This document shows, piece by piece, positions 1-9,432 of a DNA stretch of 64,000 nucleotides (position 1 is the stretch's first letter; every line of letters starts with the position of its first letter). This DNA is from Taudactylus pleione. Lineage: Eukaryota; Chordata; Amphibia; Anura; Myobatrachidae. The notes under the pieces were generated by a model, which worked only from the letters and a program-made list of their open reading frames with translations, made no database searches and had not been told where the DNA came from. The stretch lies in NCBI GenBank assembly GCA_031769625.1, contig JAUIMM010001587.1, forward strand, positions 124,001 through 188,000, written 5' to 3'. The position numbers and the translations under genes are program-made.

Positions 1-1113
1 TGGGACGGCCATGGGGACCAGGTTCGCCCTGAGTTTCGCCAACCTTTACATGGGAGAGTTTGAATCCAAACATGTTTGGGGGGGGCGATTTCGGGGGGAG
101 CCTGGTCTTCTATGGCCGTTACATAGACAATCTTTTTATAATTTGGGAAGGGGATCTATCTAGTGCACAAAGTTTTCTTTCATCACTTAATTCGAATCAC
201 TTTAATCTTTCCTTTACCTATATTTACAGTAGGGACCCTGTTCGTTTCCTGGATCTGACTCTGCAAGTCATTGATAATAAGATTATCACTAAAAATTATT
301 GTAAAGAAGTAAATTCCAATAATTATCTACACTTTCAGAGTTGCCCTTTCCTTCCATGGAAAACTAACATACCTAAAGGACAACTCATGAGGGTCAAAAG
401 GAACTGCTCTAATCCTACAGATTACAAAGAACAGGCCTCGGTTTTATGTAGAAGCTTTATAGAGAGAGGTTATCCACCTCAAATATTAAAGAAAGCATGT
501 GAAGAAGTGGACGCCGTGGATAGAACATACTTTTTGAAACCAAAAATTAGGGAAACAAACAACGTAGATAAGAAAAATAATTTAGCATTTACTTCTACTT
601 ATAATGAATCTTCTACTAAAATTGATCAAATTATAAGGAAAAATTACCATATGTTAAAATATGACTCATTCTTGAAACCGATTCGACCAGATAAACCTAT
701 GATAGTACATAGGAAGAATAAGTCGCTTAAAGATATTCTAGACCCGAGTGTTCTTAAGGCTGAAACAAAAGAAGTTTCACAAATTGGCACAGATTGGCTA
801 CCAGTAAAACGGGCGGATTTTCATAGATGTGGGACAAATAAATGTATCACATGCCAACATGCGAATAAGAAGACAACTTCTATTAAGGGACAAGATAAAA
901 GTTTCCAGATTAAGCAATTTATTAATTGTAAAACCAAATATGTTGTATATCTACTCACATGTGGCTGTGAAAACATTAAATATGTGGGGGGGACAATAAG
1001 GTGCTTATGGGAAAGATTCCTTGAACATAAGAGGAACATCCTCAAAAGGAATGTTTTACAGTGTCTCTAGGCATTTTGTTGAACGACATGGGGGTGAGGT
1101 GTCCAACCTGAGA
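1..1113 (+). pseudogene. Penelope-like element, RT C-terminal part and start of GIY-YIG nuclease (broken)
   Basis: This is the downstream part of a Penelope-like retroelement polyprotein. Positions 2-60 read a GTAMGT..FANLYMG motif typical of Penelope RT in frame 2. The reading then moves to frame 3 inside G-runs near 80-105, so there is a frameshift. The catalytic box at 120-131 reads YIDN where the family has YIDD. Next come the RT thumb region (FLDLTL, NIPKGQLMRVKRNCSN), a Cys-rich linker (CGTNKCITC, about 829-858) and the start of a GIY-YIG nuclease (YVVYLLTC..YVGGT..R..EH, about 940-1040). A stop at 1068-1070 follows another frameshift, because the next family motif (VSRHFVERHGG) is read in another frame up to about 1113. 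There the coding sequence is interrupted and resumes near 2038. The open stretch at 60-1070 begins with TTG, so no genuine start is visible. The element is inactive. Confidence 0.85.
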
Positions 1114-1450
1114 ATATTATTATTATTATTATCCTTTATTTATATGGCGCCACAAAGGTTCCGCAGCGCCTTGCACAGTACATAAATGAGCACACAAGAA
1201 AAACAGTTAATAGTAATACAAAACAATGCAGGACAAGGACAAGGTTATAAACTCAGCTGCAAAACACAAGCAGCAGGACATGAGCAACCAGGTGGTAGGT
1301 GCCATTGTAGGGAGTTAGGAGTAAATTATACTATAAGTAGGGGGAGAAGAAGCACGTGAGGATGAGGGCCCTGCTCGTGAGAGCTTACATTCTAAAGGGG
1401 AAGGGCAGACAGACAGGGGCGACACAGAGGGGTAGATAGTGAAGAAGGAG
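1114..1450. repeat. Interspersed repeat inserted in the Penelope-like element (copy A)
   Basis: The segment opens with an ATT run and the words tatatggcgcc and ccgcagcgcc, and near 1365 has ggccctgctcg followed by gcttaca. The same ordered words occur at 5337-5560, so this is a dispersed family. The type is common in amphibian and fish DNA, but I cannot assign a superfamily. The right boundary is uncertain. It separates the two halves of the Penelope-like coding region, so it inserted later. Confidence 0.55.
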
Positions 1451-2037
1451 CATGGAGCAGTGGGTTAGGATATGTGCTGCGGAATGTGTGTGTATAAGAC
1501 GACCTGATGTTATGTAAAAATTAAGTCCTTCATACATCTATCTCTATGATAGAAAATAGATTGTTTGTGTTATTTACATGAGAGATGTACAAAGTAAAGT
1601 AGAAGCACTTCAATTTGTGTGTTACATTTTAGCATCTATATACAGCCTGACAAGAAATGCAGCTATTATGGGACTGTCCCGCCATCCTAATACAGTAGTG
1701 ACTACTTTAGTTCCAGCTGCTGGGTGCTATGCCATGCTCCTGTGAGTGGGTGCATCTCACATGCTAGACCCACTCACAAATGGGTGCAGCCATACATGAT
1801 ATGGTCCCACAGGATGTTGCAGTACCCGGGCCCAGAATTTCTCTTGGCAGCCCTGGAGGTGACAGACAGAACGAGGAGGGAATGGGGCTTAGTAGTGGGG
1901 TAACAAGACCATGGAGGGAGGTGGTTGAGAGTGGAGGTATAGGAGAGGTGGGGGAAAGAAGCAGAGGGTTGGAAGCAGACTGATGAGAGAAAAAAAAGGA
2001 AGAACAGCAAGTGGAGGAAACAGGAGGGGGAAGAGAG
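1451..2037. other. Unassigned sequence between Penelope-like halves
   Basis: No gene is recognised. It holds a purine-rich stretch (about 1860-2037) that creates long but featureless reading frames on both strands. Together with 1114-1450 it makes up the ~0.9 kb interruption of the Penelope-like element. Confidence 0.4.
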
Positions 2038-2195
2038 GGATGGATAAAGTAGAATTAGAAGCAATCCCTGCTACACTTAGAAAAGGAGATCGTTTTAGGC
2101 GTTTATGTAAGCAGGAGATTTTCTGGATATTTAATATGAATAGTCTGTTCCCAGACGATTTAAATGAACAGATAGAACTTAATACTGTTTTCTGA
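2038..2195 (+). pseudogene. Penelope-like element, C-terminal end of GIY-YIG nuclease
   Basis: The open frame ending at the stop at 2193-2195 contains KGDRFRRLCKQEIFWIF and then LFPDDLNEQIEL. This resembles the conserved end of Penelope-like GIY-YIG proteins (GDR..L..RE..WI..L.T..P.GLNE). It continues the coding sequence broken near 1113, on the same strand and in the expected order. The recognisable part is about 45 residues. I infer that it is the same element split by the 1114-2037 insertion; two independent fragments are less likely. Confidence 0.7.
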
Positions 2196-2328
2196 AATGC
2201 TTTGACATCATGATCCATTCCATCTCCTACCCGTTGCCACTTCACCATATATTTGGCATCATTCATCCTTTGTATTCCCATTTCATGTAATTTTCTTCTA
2301 TTTTTACCTTGGTTTACTCATTTATTCC

Positions 2329-2374
<46 letters not shown>

Positions 2375-3080
2375 TATATTTATATGGATGTATACATCTT
2401 TCCCCAACTTTTAATTATATATTAATATCATCATCAGGTTTATTTCACCACTCATTGCAATCTGTCTCATGGATATGCCATTGAAACATACTATTTCCCT
2501 AGCTGTGGTCATCCTGGAGCTGATTGTTTTTGGTCTGCATGGATGTGGCGCTAACCATTTAATCTATACCTATATACATATACTAGTTAATTTAGCGTTA
2601 ACAATTGTTCCTCATTATAGATAAGGTGCCTGGGTTACTACACAAAAAATAGCCCGCTAGGACCTTAAAGTGATGTAAAAATATAATATACTAAATGATG
2701 CATAAAAAATGTATATGTCTAAATATACAAGAAATATACTAAATAGAAAATGAAGGATATGTTAATGAATTTATTTATCAATTGTGTATACAATAATTCA
2801 CAGGTATTATATTGCAAATGTATTCACTGAATTTGTAGCAGTGAAATGATTGTTTTTATTGTTTTTTATCATTATTATTTTTTCATATTATTATTATACA
2901 TTTTTTAATTTATTTATTTACCTATTCATTTTATTCATTTCTTTTCTCCTCTAAAGTCTCTCGTTTTTGCTTAAAGTGTAACTGATTACTCAAGTCAATT
3001 ATTCCAAGTGAATTAAGCTGAATTGGATTAGATCAATTAGGGATGCTATTTAAGCATTGGAAATCCACTACATTGTATCT
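2196..3080. other. AT-rich non-coding stretch, probable Penelope-like 3' region
   Basis: No gene is seen. It follows the Penelope-like stop codon and is AT-rich, with TTATT/ATTT runs near 2850-2940. It may be 3' untranslated or terminal-repeat sequence of that element, but this rests only on position. Confidence 0.35.
2331..2371. repeat. (TA)n microsatellite
   Basis: About 20 uninterrupted TA dinucleotides, followed by a degenerate tgcatatatt tail. Confidence 0.97.
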
Positions 3081-3120
3081 GCCTTGACAAAGACGCCCAT
3101 GTGACGTTGAAACGCGTAGG
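3080..3120 (+). ncRNA. Possible decayed hammerhead-like motif of a Penelope-like terminal repeat
   Basis: The stretch contains ttgacaaag, then tgaaacgcgtagg. Penelope-like elements often carry hammerhead ribozymes in their terminal repeats, with CUGANGA and GAAA core boxes. Here the GAAA box followed by acgcg is present. The first box is degenerate (TTGACAA) and stem II pairs poorly. The position downstream of the Penelope-like coding end fits. This is a weak call. Confidence 0.3.
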
Positions 3121-3950
3121 CGCTCATTCACCCCTTGGGACTTCCAGGATACGGTCTCTACATTGCTGCGCTGCAGTCACTTGGCCGTTTCATCTAGTGG
3201 CCACTCCGTTTGCAGCTGCCTACAGGTATCAGGGGGTTACCGGCACACTCCTGCCCGCACAGCTCTCTGAGATCCTGAGAGAATCGGAAGGACGGAGGCT
3301 CATTCCTTACCTGACGGCGCTGACTCTGGAGAATAGGATTACCAGGTACATTTTGGGGAAACTTCTGGTGATTGTCCATCACAACACTGCTGGAGCAGAT
3401 TGGACAACAAGGAATAACTATCCCCTTTATACAGTACGTTCCTACAAAATCTCCTATATATCTAAGTCGCTCCCCGCTGGTCGGGTTGTTCTCAGTACCC
3501 CACAGGTACTACATGACCCCCCTGACTACATGTTTCACTATTTCAGAGACTGCAAGCACTAATCATTGTGCTATCCTGTTTAATTAACCCTTTAAACAGC
3601 TGGGGTTTGTTTCACTGAAGCAATATACACTCACCTAGTGGTGTTTAAACAACATTATTGGATTCCTGCTTTTGAACTATTAGTTCAGCTTTTTACTGAA
3701 CTGTATGCACTGCTAGATACTAACGTTATTTTACCTTTAATATGTCATTTGCTAGATCACATATGCGATTGTTTTTTAATATTTGAATAGAAAGTATAGA
3801 TTATTATTGTATCTGTGTATTGACTTGAGTACATAATTAGTGTCCTTCAATCTTTTCGACTGCCTGTATATAGATTTTATCTCTTTTCTATGAGGCTGAC
3901 TACCTCATTCAGTCGTATAAGAGTGTAAGGTCTTTTTGAAACTCAAAAAA
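3121..3950. other. Non-coding stretch, no gene recognised
   Basis: A 153-codon open frame at 3101-3562 has no recognisable motif. Its sequence could be the untranslated leader of a Penelope-like element following the motif at 3080-3120. Nothing else is supported. Confidence 0.35.
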
Positions 3951-4760
3951 GCGCCTGGGTCATCGTTTCTACCCATTAAGGATCGCAACTGCAACAGTGC
4001 TCACAGTTTGCGATGAATTCGATTGTTACGTAATGCACATTCATCGCAGTGCGCGAAGGTACCACTGCGATCACACTGCGATCAAGCAGACCACGGAGAG
4101 TAATTGACAGGCAGTGAGCATTTGGGGGTGGTGACGGGGGGGTGGTCGGAGAAACGCAGGCGTGTCTGTCTGTTTGAACACCGTTGCATGGGCGTGCATA
4201 AATTAGCCATAGAGATTGCATACGCGGCTTGAGTACTCACTGCGTGCGCTGAGGTTAGCAATTTCTAAGTGAGGTCAGGGCTACTGTAATTCTGCGCGAG
4301 GAGCCGATGGCACTCCATGTTACCAATGTCTGTGTAGGTTTGCAAGGTATTACGGATGTGAGATAGTGATGGTGGGAGGCAGTGGGCATCTCTATGCTGG
4401 TAGTGCGACTGCACTGCGATAGCAATCATTAGCATACCTGAGTGCGATTACGGAGCTGCGAGCCTATGGGCTACACCACGCACTATTAGCCAGTGGAGGG
4501 ATCCACCAGCATCCTCCCCAGCTATGGCGGATGTGCATGTGCAGCCCATGGGACTGCGCTAGTGCACCACCCCCTGTAGTGTCTGGCCGCTCTCCAGAGG
4601 CATCTCAGGGATATGTTCCTTTCAGAGCCCGTGTCCCTGCATGTCCCGGATGATACATCCGGCCAAAGAGATCTTTTTTTGCAATGCTATCAGGGGCGTT
4701 ACTGGCAAGCCCTGATCGCATTGCAAAAGCGATCAATGATAAATGGGCCCCTCATGTGAG
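3951..4760. repeat. Probable DNA-transposon-derived segment rich in TGCGATC words
   Basis: The words gcgatc, gatcgca and tgcgatg recur through about 800 bp. The segment ends with a hairpin (4677-4728) and the sequence gataaatgggcccct. No coding potential and no clean terminal inverted repeat were found, so family and limits are open. Confidence 0.4.
4677..4728. repeat. Inverted repeat with 19-bp arms
   Basis: The left arm 4677-4695 (ttttgcaatgctatcaggg) is the reverse complement of 4710-4728 with one mismatch, around a 14-nt loop. It is probably the end of a MITE. Confidence 0.75.
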
Positions 4761-5336
4761 ATGGTACTTTCCGTTGCTGTATGTTGTTTTTCCATTTTGT
4801 GTTCTTATCTGTGATCGATTGTACTGACTGTTATTTATGTTGCATCAAGAAAATATCAGATTATTTTAAAATTGCTTTTCACAGTGATTATATTACTGAA
4901 GTACATACGTATAGCGCAAGTAGGGTAGCTCAAAAACTACAGCTAATAAAAACATTCTGAAGTCATATTCGTTTTTCTTAATTAGTAAAGTATGACTATT
5001 TTTAGAAAGAAAATAAATTAATAGTATTTCTTTATTTTACAGTGTAATCGGCTGATCTGCGACCAAGCAGCGATATGCCGGGCTGCCTCCAGGCCCTCCC
5101 CCGCACTATGCAGCGGTGATAGCTGGTCTATTGTGAACCAACCCTCCCCCTCCCTTATCTTGGCAGGTTCTAGTACAGGGGACAGCTACCAGAAGCACCG
5201 CAAGTGAGATTAAAACAGAATATAAACAGGTGCCACCAAATATTGTCTCCTGCCTTGCGGCCCCCTTTGCCAATAGCACAAGTCGCACCACCCTAGTCTA
5301 TAGACATACGGGACCAGCGAACACAGTAAGTCATTA
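4761..5336. other. Non-coding stretch, nothing recognised
   Basis: AT-rich up to about 5040, then more GC-rich. No conserved reading frame and no repeat structure was found. Confidence 0.4.
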
Positions 5337-5560
5337 TTTTATTTATTAACAGTTTCTTATATAGCGCAGCATATTCCGTTGCGCTTTACAATTGGAAACA
5401 TTTATAGAACAAAACTGGGTAATAACAGTCAGATATATAGGTAGGAAGGCCCTGCTCGCAAGCTTACAATCTATAGGGAAATAGGCATTGATACATAGGA
5501 TAGGTGCTATATATTGCATTTAGGTCCAGCCAGAATGCAGAGTTTCTTGGTGGGCTGCAT
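5337..5560. repeat. Interspersed repeat (copy B)
   Basis: It shares with 1114-1450 the ordered words tttattta, tatatagcgc, ttgcgctttaca, ggccctgctcgc and agcttacaatcta. It is a second, diverged copy of the same dispersed family. Ends are approximate. Confidence 0.55.
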
Positions 5561-5990
5561 GATCCATTCACACCGGAATGTCGGCCAAATATCAGGAGAA
5601 TGTGAAAGAAAGACAATGTGTGAGGTTATGTGTGGACTGTGAGAGGGGATGTGATAAGACATGGAAGCTAGAGTTAGAGGTGTCAGTAGTGCCAGCCAGC
5701 CTGAGATGTTTTTATTGTTTATCAGGGGATGAGCAACATTTCACAATCCGAGTCCCCTGCTTTGTGGAACATTGGAACAAGTGCAGGAGTCTTGGGGAAC
5801 GGCTGAAGAACCTAGCACTGACCCTGGACATATAAGCAAACATTGGTCTACTTATACACTGGATAATATAGACTTTTGGCCTCGGTGATCTACTTTTTAA
5901 GCTAAAAACCTTTTGTGATCTACCGAAGCCTGAAAAAGGGGGCGTGACCTCGCAGCAAGGGGTGTGGGTTCTGTCCTGCTGAAATCACAC
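5561..5990. other. Non-coding stretch with an unrecognised 85-codon frame
   Basis: An open frame at 5578-5835 starts with ATG and has nine cysteines, but no family I recognise. It follows directly on a dispersed repeat and may be part of it. I do not call it a gene. Confidence 0.3.
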
Positions 5991-6160
5991 ATAGTATCCC
6001 CAATTCAAGTTACGCCACGCGGAAGCACAATCTTATTCACATTACACCTCGTAGTAGTGTCCCTTATTCATGTTACGACACACAGTAGTGCTCCTTATAC
6101 GCAGTGCCCAAAGTAGTGCGCCCCTCTCATACAATGTCCACTGTAGGATTGCCCTTTATG
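5991..6160. repeat. Degenerate short tandem repeat, period about 32-37 bp
   Basis: Successive variants of a cttattcac/tgttac ... cac ... gtagtgc motif follow one another (for example ttattcacattac..gtagtagtgtc, then ttattcatgttacgacac..gtagtgctc). Units are strongly diverged. Confidence 0.5.
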
Positions 6161-6827
6161 CCATGCCTTATGCAGTGCCCCTTCACCCACTGTGGGAGCC
6201 GGAAGGTGGAGCTCAGGAGCCGCTGCAGGGAAGGAGATGTCGGGCGCTCGCTGGTAACAAAATCTCAGCGGGTGCCCAGCAAATGGCGTAGGCAGTGGCG
6301 GCGCCTCTCCATCCCCACGCTGGCTAAGCGCATTGCGCTGGCCCTGGGTGCAGCAGCCAAATAACAATCTGCCTGACTCTTATTGGCCTGGGGGCAGCCC
6401 AGTATCTCCAGAGAATGCAGGGCACGCCCCCGGAATTATGCAACAGGGGCGTGTCATAAGACCACGCCCCCTGTACTGATAGGCCACGCAACAGTCTTCG
6501 GCATGCGGAATGACGACCAATGTTGGGAGGTATGCCATTAGGAACTTGTTTTAAGGTCCTTGATAATACTGCACCAGTCTATAATTATACATCTCCCAAA
6601 TCAAGCTCTTAGGCATGTCAACAACTTACACCCATCATCCTCCTTTATCAGATACCTAACCGTCCTGATTTTTCTGAAATGCTGAGAATGATGGGAGATG
6701 TGTTCTGTTAACCTGGCATTCTTACATAGCAGCGGTGTATACACAGGAGGGCTCGGGGGCTGGGAGCAGCCTAGCTCCATACAGTCCTTCATTGTTGTGC
6801 TCAGTCAGAAGCAAGCTGGGTAACAGG
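6161..6827. other. GC-rich then mixed non-coding stretch
   Basis: Overlapping open frames on both strands at 6070-6367 come from GC-rich composition and show no motif. Nothing else is recognised before the inverted-repeat element. Confidence 0.35.
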
Positions 6828-6832
6828 TCCAT

Positions 6833-8080
6833 CCGGGTGTGGATTAAAAGATCTACAGTAAAAAGGTCGACAATGTCTAGATAGACACGAGATGTTAGTC
6901 AATAGGTAGACACACTAAAGGTCGACATGTAAAAATGTTGACAGGTACAAATGGTCGACATAATTTTTTTTCTAACCCTAATCTTCACCCTAACCCTCTC
7001 CTTTGTACCTAACCCTCCCTCCTAGGGCCTAACCCTAGGGAACTGTCCCTTCTAGTGCCTAACCCTCCCTCCTGTTGCCTAAGGGCCGTATTCAATTAGC
7101 GGTGAAATGCTCTTTTCTGCGAACATTTTTTGCCAATGACATTTCGCCAGCGGAAACCTATCCACGTATTCAATTGTGACGACTTTTCGCCGGTGCGAAA
7201 ACGCAATGCAATGTACCCGGCGGAAAAGTTTGGCCTATGTGTAGCTGTCGGAAAGAAGTGCAGAATTGCGGTTTTGGAGTTCAAAGGTGGGGAAACCACC
7301 CTGCACCCTTAGGACAGGTCCCCAAAGTTAAGTGGCGTAAAAAAAAAATCCCCCCAAAAAAATAAAGAACACCCCAAAAAAAGACTTTGAAAAAGGGGGC
7401 GAAAAAGTTAAAGTTGGGGTACAAACTTAAAAACTAGCAAAATAGACTTTGGGGGGGTCTGCAAGTATGGGGGAAGTGTATCTTTGATTGCAAATGCTCG
7501 CTGAAGGTGCAAAATTTTTAACCATGTACCCCAAATTTGCTGGGACTAGTTATTTTCACAAAAAAAACCTGCTAAATGCTAATCTTCACCACTTGTGCAA
7601 AGACGCTAATTAGCAGCTATTGAGAGCATTTAAGTACCCCAAATAGCTTCAGCAGGGCTATTCAGGGGTATCTATAGTGATCCCCAATGTCAGTGCATCT
7701 TTTGGGGGGTGTGAGGCTGATTTCCCCAAATCTGACAGCAATTTTCGCCTGTTTGAGTTTCGCCGTTTTCGCGTCCTTTGGAATTGAATACGGGGATATG
7801 CCGGAACGAGGGCGATACTTTTTCGCATGCAAAACCAGCGATGTCGGCGAAAAGTCCGGCATGTGGAAAGTGCGGGGCTTTTCGCGGCTAATTGAATATG
7901 CCCCTAACAAAAAAATTATAAAAAAATCATGCCAACCATTTTATTGTGTCGACCTTTTGACCCTTTTAACAAGTTGTACATGTCGACCTTCTTACATGTC
8001 GACCTTCTGACTGTCTAGCATCTGGTGTCTATCCAGAAATTGTCGACCTTTTTACTGTACATCTATAGACCAGATCCCGG
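6833..8080. mobile_element. Long-terminal-inverted-repeat DNA element (outer), GTCGAC-rich
   Basis: The ends are inverted copies: from 6833 inward ccggg..agatctacagtaaaaaggtcgaca, and from 8080 inward on the other strand ccggg..agatgtacagtaaaaaggtcgaca. Similarity continues for over 100 bp, with repeated gtcgacatgt blocks. It is flanked by the direct repeat tccat at 6828-6832 and 8081-8085, a likely target-site duplication. It has no transposase frame, so it is non-autonomous. Telomere-like ctaaccct words at 6975-7080 are internal to it. Superfamily is not assigned. It is interrupted by the element at 7083-7904. Confidence 0.8.
7083..7904. mobile_element. Nested MITE-like element, Harbinger-like ends
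   Basis: Its terminal inverted repeats are GGGCCGTATTCAATTAGC at 7083 and, read from the other strand, GGGGCATATTCAATTAGC ending at 7904. The flanks are taa at 7080-7082 and taa at 7905-7907. A 3-bp TAA duplication fits the PIF/Harbinger superfamily. Internal inverted matches (cgaaaagtc, ttcgccg, gtattcaatt/aattgaatac) suggest long sub-terminal arms. Open frames at 7130-7312 and 7687-8010 show no transposase motif. It inserted into the 6833-8080 element and is therefore younger. Confidence 0.75.
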
Positions 8081-8085
8081 TCCAT

Positions 8086-8559
8086 TCATAGTTGTTGACC
8101 ACCTGACAATAAATACCCTTATGTGTTTACACGTGGCCAGTGCATTCATCAGGACATACACTTATACCTTTTGCTTCAATTCCCTTTCTTCCTTGTAAAT
8201 AGTAAACTCAAGCTAACATAACCTTCATACTGTCTGTCTCATGATGTGTTACTGTAGTGTTATCTATTCTATGGTTGCTATATTGTATTAATATTCTGGC
8301 AAATTATAAAGTAAAATATTTTGGCACTTTATGAATAAGCATAATAATGTATCTTGTATAAGTAACGGCATGGTAACAAAGTGGTTATACGCAGTGCCAG
8401 AGCCTTAAGTTTGATGGTAAACAAGGTGCTAGCCACTTGGCAATTGTGCTGCATGGTTTCCAGGTATTTGTGCAATTTTACTCCTTGTTTCTATCTTCTT
8501 CTTAAATATACTAGTTGGTTATTTGGCTTGTAACTCAATGACTCCTATATTTGTGTAAA
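8086..8559. other. Non-coding stretch, nothing recognised
   Basis: AT-rich unique-looking sequence between two mobile elements, without reading frames or repeats that I can support. Confidence 0.4.
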
Positions 8560-8990
8560 GGGACATACAAACACTAGACGATAAAACTGATCGATAACAA
8601 GATCGTTCAGCGATATATCGTTCATATCGTCCAGTGTGTATGGTCCGAACGACTAATGATGCAGCTCCCACAGGTTGTTAACGATATCCCCAGATAGCTG
8701 TACATGCTCTGGGGATATTGTGAGCGATGAAAGCAGCATAGCCCCGCTGCCCCCTCCATCGTTCATCGCTGGTCAGCAAGTGTGTATAAACTTGCCAATG
8801 CCGGCACCCCCGCCACTGACGATGACGCTGCATACACACATTGTATAGTGTGTATGCGGCTTTAGAGAATGAGATTGTAGATTTGTTTGCAGTTAGACTT
8901 GGACGATTCCATTAATTTTAATGCAGTCAGAAATCGTTCAAATCATTGGTAAATCGTTCATCTGACATATCTGACCGTGTGTATGCACCA
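8560..8990. mobile_element. MITE-like element with CGTTC/ACGAT-rich interior
   Basis: The left end (gggacatacaaacactagacgata) resembles the reverse complement of the right end (ggtgcatacacacggtcagata). The interior repeats cgttca, cgatat and gtgtgtatg words in both orientations. This layout is seen in non-autonomous hAT-like elements. I could not define a clean target duplication, so the ends are approximate. Confidence 0.5.
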
Positions 8991-9004
8991 TAAGGGACGG
9001 GTCT

Positions 9005-9166
9005 ATTTACTAAGCAGTGTTAGAAGACAGAGTGAAAAGTGATAAGATGCCAGCCAATCAGCTCCCAACTGTCATTCAAACACAGCCTGTGAGAAGACAG
9101 TTAGGAGCTGATTGGCTGGTACCTTATCACTTTTCACTCTGTCTCCTAACACTGCTTAGTAAATTA
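9005..9166. mobile_element. Near-perfect palindromic MITE
   Basis: The left arm (about 9005-9085, tttactaagcagtgttag..) is matched by its reverse complement (about 9087-9166, ..ctaacactgcttagtaaa) with only a few mismatches, around the centre cacagcctgtg. Short palindromic elements starting with tttactaagc are familiar dispersed repeats in frog DNA. It has no coding capacity. Confidence 0.85.
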
Positions 9167-9432
9167 CAGGAAGATCCAAAATACTCATACGGTGCATGCG
9201 TTACACTGAGATTGGGGCGCATGGTATCAGGAATGTACTGGAAAGTGCTGGGCCTTACTAGGTGGTGACTGGGAGGTGGCTATTTAAATGCATACAGATG
9301 GTCCATCTTAGGAGTGTGTTATGGATGTGGCGAAGTGGTTACGTACACAAATACTTAATCGCTCACACTGGAGTCCATACTTAGATGAAAAGTCTGCACG
9401 TACTACAAGGTTACTATGCAATACTACTATGA
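9167..9432. other. Unique-looking flank of the minisatellite
   Basis: No repeat or gene is recognised. It ends at the first, truncated 56-bp unit. Confidence 0.5.

Noticed and set aside
3101..3562. 153-codon open frame as a gene
   Set aside because: No motif, non-coding look, and its start overlaps the hammerhead-like motif.
5578..5835. Cys-containing 85-codon ORF as a small protein gene
   Set aside because: No recognisable domain and it directly follows a dispersed repeat; composition alone can explain it.
6975..7080. Interstitial telomere sequence (ctaaccct words)
   Set aside because: Only irregular, scattered words inside an inverted-repeat element; no (TTAGGG)n tract.
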